From assembly GCA_907165065.1 (NCBI GenBank), contig OU015523.1, forward strand, positions 22,285,834-22,349,833: a stretch of DNA of 64,000 nt, in the 5' to 3' direction. Source of the stretch: Caprimulgus europaeus (lineage: Eukaryota; Chordata; Aves; Caprimulgiformes; Caprimulgidae). This document shows positions 1 to 9,526 of the stretch, one piece after another; the first letter of the stretch is position 1, and every line of letters begins with the position of its first letter. The notes under the pieces were generated by a model. The model made no database searches. It was not told the origin of the DNA and was given only the letters and a program-made list of their open reading frames with translations. The position numbers were made by a program, and so were the translations under genes.

Positions 1-149
1 GTGAGACTGCACTATAGCCAAGAGTATAGTCAGAAAGTTTTGTAAGGAGAAGGAGTATATTAGACTGGGAGAGATTATGGGTCTGGGATTTTGGCCTTTT
101 TTCCTCTAGGCATATCAATCCATCTAATAAAAACTAGCTTCTTCTTTGT

Positions 150-184
150 ATTATTATTATTATTATTAATTATTATTATTATTT
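150..184. repeat. TTA/ATT trinucleotide microsatellite
   Basis: A run of TTA units is interrupted once by TTAA and continues as ATT units. It is a simple repeat read directly from the sequence. Confidence 0.9.
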
Positions 185-3100
185 CAAGTAAGTTAAAAGC
201 TAGAAACATAAAAGTGCATCTGACTGTACAGCGTGTAGTAGTGCAACATGTAAACTTGAGAGCACTTGTCTTCTCCCAGAAAAATCACAGTCCTGAGCTG
301 GGATCCTAGGCTTCCTCTATGATACATGAGAAGAATTACATACCCAAGATTAGACTGATATGTGCAGAGCAGGAAACAGCCACAGGAAACACTGAAAAAC
401 ACGTGAATCTGCTCTTGTCTTGGCCTTAAACTATTTATTCTGTGTTTCACAAGTTCTGCTTCTTCCCCTTCAAGTTCTCTCCAAGTTTCTACTTTATGAA
501 GAAGAAACTATTATATGAAGTTCATGTAAGGAGACAGATACAGTAACTTTCTTTTATCTAGTAGCTCAATATTTTAAATTCTCACCAAGATAAGAAAAAA
601 CTAGAATAATTTTCTTCCTCTGCTTGAGAGGTTGTAAATCTGTATCTTTCACCTCTTGCAAACAGTTTAACAATCAGACCAATTCAGAAGGGAGGACTGT
701 TGCTGCCTGTCCTTGAAAAGGCTTCAATTTGCAGGAAATTATAACAAGTGTATTTATCCCAAAAGAAGGGGCCAGTTTGATATCAGAACACTTCCCAGCA
801 TGGAAAAAAAAAAGACCTGTATTTCTATCCTTCAATATCCTATGTATTATCTGGTTAATATAAGCTATATAACTTGTAATTGAAACTGTGCCTGAAACTG
901 TTGTGGTAGGTGTACTGTGAGGTTGACAATATATGTTTGGCTGTGCAGATGAAAGGAGGAGTGAAAAGCCAGGTCACTGGCTCACATTTAGTCTGGGATG
1001 CTTCATTGCACAGTACTGTCAAACCTTTGGCAGTTGCAGGCACAGGTATGGTGTAGGTGCACTTGGAACCAGGTGTCCTGGAGCTTCAGAAGGCTATTGA
1101 GCAAAGAATGTAATTTCATTTATACGGAATATTTCACTTAGGTGCCAACATATGTATGCATTATCTCTTGAACCACCGTTGGTGTTCCAGTTTCTTCAGC
1201 ATCTTCACCTGAAGTGTGAAATCTCAGCTCTGCTGAAATGCAAAATTTCCTTGGTTTTAATAGGACTGAGAATTTACCTCTAAAGCAGAAAGAAAGACTG
1301 ACCACCAATTTGAGGAAAAAGAATAAAAACATCAGCTAAGACAGATTGGACCATTCCTTTTTATCTTCCTTTGTAAGTTAGCTCTACATATTGATCATAA
1401 TTTCCTCATAATTTCTGCTTAAGCCATCACAAGTATTCTCCTGACTTCTAGTCACGTTGTCAGAATCCAAACAAAAACAGCAAATAAAACAATACTGAGG
1501 AATGCAGCAAACTTGATCAAGACACTTAATTACTTTCACACAGAGAGGTCAGAATGCTTTATACTGTACAGCAAATGTGAGAAGTCTGAACAAAGACACA
1601 ATGTATAATAAAGGATGACATTTAGGATATACAAAGGATACAAATATTTCCCCTCCCCTAAAATAAAACTTAATAGGTTAAAATTAGCAAGTTGATTACA
1701 CACGCATACACACACAGAATTGTTATGTGGAACTCTGCCAAAAGATACAATAATGTTCAGGCACTTACACAACATATTTAAAAACAAGAAAACAAAACAA
1801 AAGATTTCTATTATAAAAGCAATGCAAAGATCCACATGTTGCATTAAGGGAGATAAAAAGAACAAAAAAACCTCAAACTCCTTCTGTGTGTGGGACATAC
1901 AGCCTCATAACAAATAGTCCTTCATGTACAAATAGTCACTAAATGTCTGAAGGTCAGAAGAAGCCCTTGCTGGAGAGGTTACTGATAACTGTCCACTACG
2001 GAGACTCCTCTGAGTCTCTGGTGCCAGGTAGTGCCAGGGATAGGCTGTTGGACCAGAGGGACCCCGTGTTTGATGTGTTACAGCAGCTCCTGCATACTTA
2101 GAGCTAAGCACTGACAGTGATATGAAAGGCCCGTAGGGACTTTAGTTGGCTGTTTTGACAAAAGTACCAGCTTTAGGCGTGTCAGAGACTCCATGTGAGA
2201 ACCGGACAAACAATTTTTGACATCCTGGAGGGCTCACTAAAAGAGTTCAGTTCTTTTTGAGTTAAGCTTTTTGTATTTTCCACTGACAATGCAACTTCAA
2301 ATGCTGCTGTCTAAACTGAGAAATACCGATTCAAGCATAGCAAATATGTGCTGTTTCATTGCTTGGTAGTGATTTGTGGATACAGGCTCAATCATTAATA
2401 GTCAGTAAAAAACAGTTTAACATGTCTATTGCTGCTTTTCTTCCAGTGCACAGGCAAACTTCTTAAAGATTATGTTACATATTTGCTTGCATATGGGATA
2501 CTAGAAAAAAGAAATGTGATACTACTAGGTGACTGGAGCCATAGGTGAATAAGGTAGATGTTTGGATGTAAAATGTCCAATAATGATTCCCAGAGCAAAA
2601 TTTCTGTATTGTCATCTGTAAAATTAATTATGAACAATATTCATGTTCCTAAGAAATAAATTGTGTCACTTCAGTGGCTCTGCGTTAATTTACTATAAAA
2701 AGCAAGGGAAACTTGAGATGATGACGCTGCATGCCACTGCTTTTTTTCTGACAGGTTCCTAAAGCCAAATCCTGTCATTGGGTTATTTAACAAAATTGAT
2801 CCTGAATGCTAGAAGGACAAGAAAATGTTTTGCCATCACAGGGAGAATTGTAATGAGGCAGAGTGAGGGACTGCCATATTATTTAAATGAAAACAAAGAA
2901 TCACAATTTTCTAATGTGAACAGAGAAGCTCATGAAGAGATGGAAAAGTTTTCCATATGTCAGACTGCAGGTGGTGAGGTGGTTCAAAATGTAGCTGAAA
3001 TATTAAGGGACTAGACTCATATGATCACCGTCGGACACATAATATTTTTGTAAATATGCTGAGACCTCTGCTGTGCTGACCACATTTCAGAATAGAGCCG

Positions 3101-5392
3101 GCACGGACTTCTGGTGAAAGGAAGATCCATAAGAAACAGAAAAGTCCCACCTGTTCAAGCAGATGATCAATATGGCTTGTGACTTTTCTGAAGCTCAGTA
3201 ACTAAACAGAAGCTCAGATTTTTAACTGGAGTATAACAATTGCATCTCAGTTTCTACAGCTCTTCTTTGTGAAGTGGTCTTAATTCCATTACAATTCACA
3301 TAATAATTGTTTGAATAATATGTAAGACTTTATAAGCCATAGCCCTTTCTAACTTGTGTACTTATTGATTGAATAAGTAATTTGATAGCACTTTGACATA
3401 TTTATAATGTGGATTTTGGTTCTGAAAAGCCATCATAGGTTACTTTGCTTCAATTTACTGAAAAAAAATGAGAGGCACCAATGGTAAGAAGCTGAGTTAG
3501 ACTGAGCTATGGCTTCTCTGAGCTATTGCCACATAAACCTGAGGTAATTAAATGCAAATAAAAATTGTAGTTTTAAGCCATTTGAACAATCCCCTGACAG
3601 TCTAATTTTCCTTAAAAAGCATATGTGCATAACTGAGGACGTTTAATAATCCCAAGTGGATTAAACCTTTTATCTTAGCATAGCATAATATCTTAATTTG
3701 TTCCTTTATCTTAGCACAACAGTATGAACAGGAATTATTAATGCATAATTATTAAAATAAACCTAAACATTGATGGTCACAGGGTCTCACAGTGTTTGCA
3801 AAGTACAGTTAACAGAATTTTAATGAAAGTAATCTTCTATAATGAAAATCTTCAGGAATTTCTTATCATTGTATTTTTCAACAGGCACGGCACTTTTCAC
3901 CGATTGAGGTTTTCTTTAAGGAACAATTTAATGTTTTCCTGTTTTTAAATTGTATCTCTAGAAAATATTTAATACTGGATTTGAATGGACTGAGCTAAGG
4001 CATTTTTGATCCTTAGACAGTTAACAATGATCCATTTTGTGTGACCTGGTGAAAGGTCTTGTGAAAGGCAGTCCTGGATTCCTGTGCTGTTGGTGTCTGT
4101 GGTCTAGGTGTGGTATGGTCTTAACTGCGTTGGTTGCTTCTCTTTTCCAGTTAAAACAACATAGAAAAAAGACTCTGAATACCTTTTCCATATGGAAGAC
4201 TACGACTCCAAGTGCTCAAAGTTATGGGCCTGAGATGAGAAACTGTTGGGCCAGGATGGAATGAAACATTCTGATATTTTAAAATCGAATCTTCTCAGAA
4301 ATTTCCATTTCAGGAAACAAAGGATTATATTTTGACTGATTTGGATTGAAAATAAGATTTTAAATTGAATTTTTCTTGCAAAGTAAATTGGAAGCTTGAA
4401 TCGCTCCCTGAAACCTCACATGCATTATATGGGATTTTAAATTTCCTGCTGCCCTCTTGTGGATGAAATGAATAATTACTTCATTAACCACGGGAAAAAA
4501 CAGACCAGGTAAATCAAACCTTAGTAGAAGGTAAAGTGTAGATAAATTAATAAGATTTATTGTCTTGGGACAAAAATGCTGATTCTACTCCTCAAACAAA
4601 CTGTTGAAATCAGGCAAATCCGGTTTCATCTTTGTCATGCTTTTCTGAATAATGTAGACAACAGTTCAGCAACTGAAGGGTAGGCTGTGAAGATAAAATT
4701 AATAAAGTGTATTAAAATCCTTAGAAGAAAGCCAGACAGCTTGCAAAACATTTTTATGAAGCACATTGATGCTAGACTAAGCTTGTGATCAATGAAAAAG
4801 TTCCAGGATGACAGAAATATGGGACTTAATCTAAACGGCCCCTAAAGCTGCTATCATATAGGGTTGGACTACCATATAGGATGTTGAACAATTGTCCATT
4901 CTCCTTTTCTCTTACCATAGTGGAGGATGGATGGGTTGTTTAGAAAGCCATCTTGAACCTTAGATCCAGGGGATTCCTCAATTTAGAGCTCCTGTCAAAT
5001 TGCTTTGTCATGAGAAGATGAAGAGAAACGACACAAGTTACACCTGAAATTAACAGCAGAGGTAAAAAAAGAGAGAAGCAAAACCAAACCAGGAGGTCTG
5101 TACCATAGGTAACTAACCTGTCTTTGAAAAAGAACACCTACTTTCTCGTTTTATCTGTTAACCACTTAGGCCCCCTTTCCTAAGACAACCTCAGTTCTAC
5201 ATTTGTTCTTTCTAGTCCAAAAAATCTTGAGAGGTAGCACAGTTGGTATTACGCAAAAAGTCAGGACTTTCACACTTCGCACAACCTGCCAGAAAATCAG
5301 AGGTCATAATTCAAAACAGCACAACAGACTAAAGTTCTTCATGTAAATTTTTGTCCAGAATTTTACAATATTTTTTAAAGCAGATTGTGGAA

Positions 5393-5430
5393 TTTAGAAC
5401 CCAAATCCATTTTTGGATTTGGGTTCTAAA
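5393..5430. repeat. perfect inverted repeat (17-bp arms, 4-nt loop)
   Basis: The left arm TTTAGAACCCAAATCCA and the right arm TGGATTTGGGTTCTAAA are exact reverse complements separated by TTTT. Pairing does not extend beyond the arms, so the stem is short for a microRNA precursor. It could extrude as a DNA cruciform or fold in a transcript. Origin unknown. Confidence 0.95.
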
Positions 5431-6556
5431 CCTACAGGTTCACACTCTCTTTGACACTGTTCCCAATCTCTTTGACACTGCTCAGAGTTTCATACAGACC
5501 TGCCAACATTTCATTGGGTTGCACTAAAACACAAATGGAGCCACATCAGTTTTCTGGGGCTGAAGACCAGGCTTGAGACAGCAAGAGTCCCGTTATTAGG
5601 AATTATGGTCATGTTCAAAAGATGCTTGGCTTGGATCTGGATATGTATCTGGTTGTATCCAAAGCCCCATACTCACATCTTATATTTGGAGCTGGGATTT
5701 TCCACGATTTTCAGGGAAGGTCCAACCTAATGTTCAGTTGTGTGGGTTACTGATTTCCTTCTGTATTGGGCTTCATCAAAACTCAAGAACCAACTCTGGA
5801 GAACCAAAACTGAAGTTTGTTGCTTGTATCTACAACTTTGATACATATTCTTTGGGTTGCGCCTCTGCATAAACAAGGTACTACATTCAGGTTTCAAACA
5901 AGCAAGCTGATGTGTTGCAGCAGAATAGATTAATAAAGGAATGCTGATTTTCTTGCTATTATAAAACACTGCTGGTCCTGGAAGATGCATTTTTTTTTTT
6001 GTTAAACAGAAGCCCTCATCTCATACATCTATTATAGAAACATGCAGAACTCTACAAAACAAAAGAAAATACTTCTTTTGTACAGAAGATTTAGAGCTGA
6101 GGTGCAGTGCATTTTTTTGTTTAATTTAGGTTCTTTAAAAAATGGTTACTTTTGATATCTTGGTCTATGATGCTTTTTGTCCAAAAGAATGGCAATGTCA
6201 AAGGGACTGTTACTAGCTATGCGTTTTAAATAAAAAGAAAAAGTAAACCAAAAAACCCAAAGCCTAAGAAGAATCAACACTTGAGGATTTTAATGGCTCA
6301 GGATTATCAGTATTTTATAAACCCTTAAAAAGCATTTAAGAAAGTCATATAAGAGAAAGAGAAAGCTGATCTTTTAGAGTGTGTTATTTCCCTTTGTTAA
6401 AACATTTACTGCACTGAAACTTCTCTGCAGAGTTATAGAAATATTTATTATATCATATTGCTATCAAATGAAACATTTGAAAGAAACAATGCAATAGGAA
6501 CTTAGGAAAGGAAAAAAAAAGAAAAAAAAAGCACAGGATAACCTGCATATAGATTA

Positions 6557-6561
6557 GATAG
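6557..6561. repeat. left target-site duplication GATAG of the SH3-carrying LTR element
   Basis: GATAG immediately precedes the LTR terminus TGTGGTGG and is repeated exactly at 9522-9526 after the opposite terminus. ERVL-type elements normally make 5-bp duplications, so the length fits. Confidence 0.8.
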
Positions 6562-6676
6562 TGTGGTGGTGTGATCTTGGCTGGACACAAGGTGCCCACC
6601 AAGCCACTCTATCTCTCCCCTCCTTAGCAGGACAGGGGGCAAGAAAGTAAGATGAAAAAGAACATCATGGTAGGGC
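6562..6676 (-). mobile_element. 3' end of an ERVL-type LTR
   Basis: On the plus strand this reads TGTGGTGGTGTGATCTTGG and continues through a segment matching the reverse complement of the 3' end of the LTR at 7855-8948 (shared blocks CCACC, AAGCCACTCTATC, CTCCTTA). Similarity fades around 6670-6680. It forms the low-coordinate edge of the 6562-9521 element. Confidence 0.75.
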
Positions 6677-7588
6677 ACTGCACAGGACTATGGTGTGCAA
6701 TGCTCCAGGAAGGAGGAAAGCCTGGGTGCTCTTTATTTTCCCGGAAGAGTAACAGGGGCAGATCAAGGTATGCTCTTTTTCAGAAAAAAAGCAGCCTGTG
6801 GAAGCAGCAGTCAGTGAAATGCTCCCAAGGAACACAAGCAACAAGCACAGGGTGTGTCCCTGAGAACATGCTCCTCTGGGTGCACTGTGTGTGAGCAGCA
6901 ATTGAGATGTGCAGACGAGGTATGCACCATTAGCAGTCACACGTGCAGGCATCAGGCTTTGCTCTCCAAAGTGCTTTAATAGGCAGCACTTGCAGGAAGC
7001 CAGAAGAGGTATCTCTGAGCTGAGAGACCTGCGGGGATGGCTCAGGCTGGGAAAGGGATGCTGCAACACCCTGGAAAGCCCTGGCCAAGCCCAGCCTGTT
7101 CATTCAGCTCACTTCCAGGCTGCAAGTGCTGGGGCAGCAGTGGGTGTGAGGTGCCCTGCAAATATCCTTTCCTGGCACGTGATCGATGTGAATGCAGACA
7201 GTCCCTTGGGCAGAGCCACTCGCTCTTTAGCTTCTCTCTGCTCCCCATGACAAGAACATGCACAGCAACCAGCCCTGACAGGAGGGTTCCCATTGCTGCC
7301 AACAGCAGTGGTGCTCTGTCATGGCAGAGTTGCCTTTTGGAAAGTCCCAGGGGCTTTTGCTGGGCTCTGCAAGATCCCATGCAAAGCCTTAATTATCCTC
7401 CAGACTGCCCCAGCACCTCATCCAGGCCTTGAGGCCCACTGGAGGCCTCTGCTGTGCTCTAGAGGTCCCCCCATTCTAACAATCCTAACAGTCTAAACTG
7501 GATCCCTTTTAAGTACAAATACAATTCTGCAGATATTCTAGAGAGTCATACAGTCTACATTGATTACAATCCATCATTTCTGTGCTTT
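6677..7588 (-). other. GC-rich unassigned segment inside the LTR element
   Basis: This stretch is clearly richer in G+C than the surrounding DNA and has overlapping open frames on both strands (for example 6665-7069 and 7042-7380 on minus, 6909-7250 and 7037-7432 on plus). None matches a protein I recognise. One minus frame has a hydrophobic run that could be a chance signal-like segment. On the minus strand it lies downstream of the SH3 exon's stop and ends with an AATAAA at 6732-6737. It could be the 3' part of the captured host transcript, diverged LTR sequence, or another repeat. I cannot tell which. Confidence 0.4.
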
Positions 7589-7849
7589 TTAGCCCCCGAC
7601 ATCCACATCTAGATCCTCTTCATCTTCCTCCAGAAGAGATGAGCAATTGAAAAGGTAATAGTAAGGATCATTCCAGTTCTTGTTTTCCAGGTTGTCATCT
7701 GAAGCTTCTTGGACACAAGTGGAGGGTATTAAGCCTCTTTTGCCCTCTGCCAGCTCTCCTACACACCAACCATCTTCATCCACCTGTCCAAAGACTTAAA
7801 CATATTGCCCAGCAGTTAGAGGAAGCTCTAGTTCAGGCTGCTGACTGAG

Positions 7850-7854
7850 ACTAT
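7850..7854. repeat. left target-site duplication ACTAT of the nested LTR
   Basis: ACTAT precedes TGTATTGGG. The partner after the other terminus is ACCAT at 8949-8953 (4 of 5 identical). Confidence 0.7.
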
Positions 7855-8948
7855 TGTATTGGGTTTGTGTGGCAAGGTTTTGGTAGCGAGGCAGGGGGCA
7901 TAGGAGTGGCTTCTGTGAGAAGCTGCCAGAAGCTTCCCCCATGTCCGACACAGGCAATGCCAGCTGGCTACAAGACGGACCCGCCGCTGGCCAAGGCTGA
8001 GCCCATCAGTAATGCCTCAGTGATAACATAATTAAGAACAAAAAAGAGAAGAGAAAAAAAGCTGCACACTTTGTAGTGAGAGAGAGGAGAGAGAAGTTGT
8101 GAGATAAACAATCCTTGTAGACACCAAATTTCGGGAAGAAGGATGGGGAGGAGGTGCTCCAGATGCTGGAGCAGAGATTTCCCTGCAACTTGTGATGAAG
8201 ACCATGGTGAGGCAGGCTGTCCCCCAGCAGCCCGTGGAGGACCCCACGCCAGAGCAGGTGGATGCCTGAAGGAGGCTGTGACCCTGTGGGAAGCCTGCGC
8301 TGGAGCAGGTTCCTGTCAGGACCTGTGGCCCCATGGAGAGAGGAGCCCACACTGGAGCAGGTTTGCTGGCAGGACTTGTGACCCCGTGGGGGACCCGTGC
8401 TGGAGCAGTCTGTTCCTGAAGGACTGCACCCCATGGAAATGACCCATGCTGGAGCAGTTTGAGAAGCACTATCAGTCATGGGAAGGACTCACTTTGGAGA
8501 AGTTTGTGGAGAACTGTCTCCTGTGAGAGAGACCCCACGCTGGTGCAGGGGAAGGAGTCCTCCCCCTGAGGAGGAAGGAGAGGCAGAAACAATGTGTGAT
8601 GAACTGACCCCAACCCCATTCCCTGTCCCCCTGTGCTTCTTGCGGGGAGGAGGTGGAGATCATGAGAGAAGTTAAGCCTGGGAAGAAGGGATGGTGAGGG
8701 TAGATGTTTTAAGATTTGGTTTTACTTCTCATTATCCTCTTGTCTGATTGGTAATAAATTAAATTTGGTTTTTCGCCCAAGTTGAGTCTGTTTTGCCTGT
8801 GCCAGTAATTGGTGAGTGATCTCTCTCTGTCCTTATCTCCACCCATGAGCCTTTAATTATATTTTTCTTCCCATGCCCAGTTAAGGAGGAGGAGTGATAG
8901 AGTGGCTTTGGTGGGTGTCTGGCATCCAGCCAGGGTCAACCCACCACA
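7855..8948 (+). mobile_element. solo ERVL-type LTR (plus strand), nested in the SH3 exon
   Basis: The sequence starts TGTATTGGGTTTGTGTGG and ends GGTCAACCCACCACA, which is a TG...CA LTR. It has a polyadenylation signal AATAAA at 8753-8758, about 195 nt before its end. Flanking 5-bp duplications ACTAT/ACCAT fit an ERVL integrase. No internal retroviral genes follow, so it is a solo LTR. It belongs to the same family as the minus-strand LTR pieces at 9111-9521 and 6562-6676, and as the LTR at 11979-12964. It carries an internal imperfect minisatellite (about 8150-8465). Its insertion postdates the outer element because it interrupts that element's SH3 codons. Confidence 0.9.
8150..8465 (+). repeat. 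imperfect minisatellite inside the ERVL LTR
   Basis: The phrase CTGGAGCAG recurs with neighbouring GACC(C)CATG/GTG(GG)ACC blocks at intervals of several tens of bases (for example near 8300, 8355, 8400 and 8450). Related arrays are present in the sister LTRs, so this is a family trait and not a local expansion. Confidence 0.7.
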
Positions 8949-9110
8949 ACCATCAAAAGGATCATAGCTGTATGAAGCTATGAATGGTCAAAGTTTTCCT
9001 GGTTGTAGTCCAAGAACCTGCAGGCAGACAGTTTATCTGTTAAGAGTTCCTCTGCTAACAGTTCCTCTGTCTCACTTGTGAGGTCCTCCTCTGAAAAAAG
9101 ACAGATTAGA

Positions 9111-9521
9111 TGCTCCACCATGGACCTCCATGGACTGCAGGGGGACAGCCTGCCTCACCATGGTCTTTACCACAAGTTGCGGGAAAATCTGCAGGCTGCT
9201 GGGAAATCTCCACTCCAGCACCTGGAGCACCTTCCCCTCTTTCCTTCTTCACTGGCTTTGGTGTCTGCAGAGTTGTTCCTCTCACATATTCCCACTCCTC
9301 TCCTCCAGCTGCTGTTGCACAGCAGTTTTTCCTCTCTAATACATTATCACAGGGGTGTTACCACCATTGCTGGTGGCCTCAACCTTGGCCAGTGGCGGGT
9401 CCGTCTTGGAGCCAGCTGGCATTGGCACTATCAGACATGGGAAAAGCTTCTGGCAGCTTCTCAGAGAAACCACTTCTGCAGCCCCTCTGCTACCAAAATC
9501 TTGCCACACAAACCCAATACA
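9111..9521 (-). mobile_element. 5' part of an ERVL-type LTR
   Basis: The reverse complement begins TGTATTGGGTTTGTGTGG and matches the first ~400 bp of the LTR at 7855-8948 block by block (AGAAGCTGCCAGAAGCTT, CAAGACGGACCCGCC, GACCATGGTGAGGCAGGCTG). Similarity stops at GGTGGAGCA (9111). The next 20 nt lead straight into an acceptor-like CAG and the SH3 exon. It forms the high-coordinate edge of the 6562-9521 element. Confidence 0.85.
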
Positions 9522-9526
9522 GATAG
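9522..9526. repeat. right target-site duplication GATAG
   Basis: This is an exact copy of 6557-6561, placed directly after the LTR terminus at 9521. Confidence 0.8.

Larger units (their letters stand above)
1..6556. other. AT-rich stretch without a recognisable gene
   Basis: I see no coding exon, tRNA or known transposon here. The open frames are short, overlap on both strands and show no protein motif. The stretch holds a TTA microsatellite near its start, an octamer-type motif ATGCAAAT at about 3552-3559 beside a TAATTA site, a perfect hairpin at 5393-5430 and a 15-bp direct duplication just after it (5445-5459 and 5466-5480). These are direct observations, and no function is implied. It ends at the target-site duplication of the LTR element that follows. 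Confidence 0.6.
7589..9090 (-). pseudogene. decayed SH3-domain exon resembling the RIM-binding protein family, split by an LTR
   Basis: With the LTR at 7855-8948 and one duplication copy set aside, the minus strand encodes an SH3 fold in order: SYSYDPFDG (ALYDY position), LELPLTAGQY, then DEDGWCVGEL and KRGLIPSTCV, followed by SDDNLE. From memory of the family, RIM-binding proteins (presynaptic scaffolds linking RIM and calcium channels) have N-terminal SH3 domains with the same ELPLTAG, MDEDGF and RGLVPSN blocks and a following SDDDL. The spacing across the LTR insertion agrees residue for residue with that pattern. It is broken: a TAA stop follows LTAGQYV, a frame change lies just upstream of the ALYDY block, and an LTR cuts it. 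Upstream (8954-9090) is an acidic open stretch beginning EEDLTSETEE, preceded by an acceptor-like TCTTTTTTCAG. Downstream it ends in an acidic tail and a stop at 7589. Which paralog it came from is unknown. Confidence 0.6.
6562..9521 (-). mobile_element. ERVL-type LTR element (minus strand) enclosing a host-like SH3 exon
   Basis: Read on the minus strand, the element begins at 9521 with TGTATTGGGTTTGTGTGG, the start of a common avian ERVL-like LTR. It follows that LTR to about 9111. It then carries non-LTR sequence and resumes with the LTR 3' end from about 6676 to 6562 (terminus ...CCACCACA). Exact 5-bp duplications GATAG flank both termini, so the two LTR parts were probably integrated together as one element. 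Inside lie a RIMBP-like SH3 exon, a GC-rich unassigned segment, and a later, opposite LTR (7855-8948). A minus-strand AATAAA at 6732-6737 sits about 175 nt from the terminus, close to the 195 nt seen in the sister LTR. No gag, pol or env is seen. It could be a solo LTR whose U3 acquired host DNA, or a minimal element with degenerate LTRs. Confidence 0.7.

Noticed and set aside
8006-8479. Long frames on both strands inside the ERVL LTR
   Set aside because: They come from the GC-rich minisatellite of the LTR (few stop codons) and not from a protein gene.
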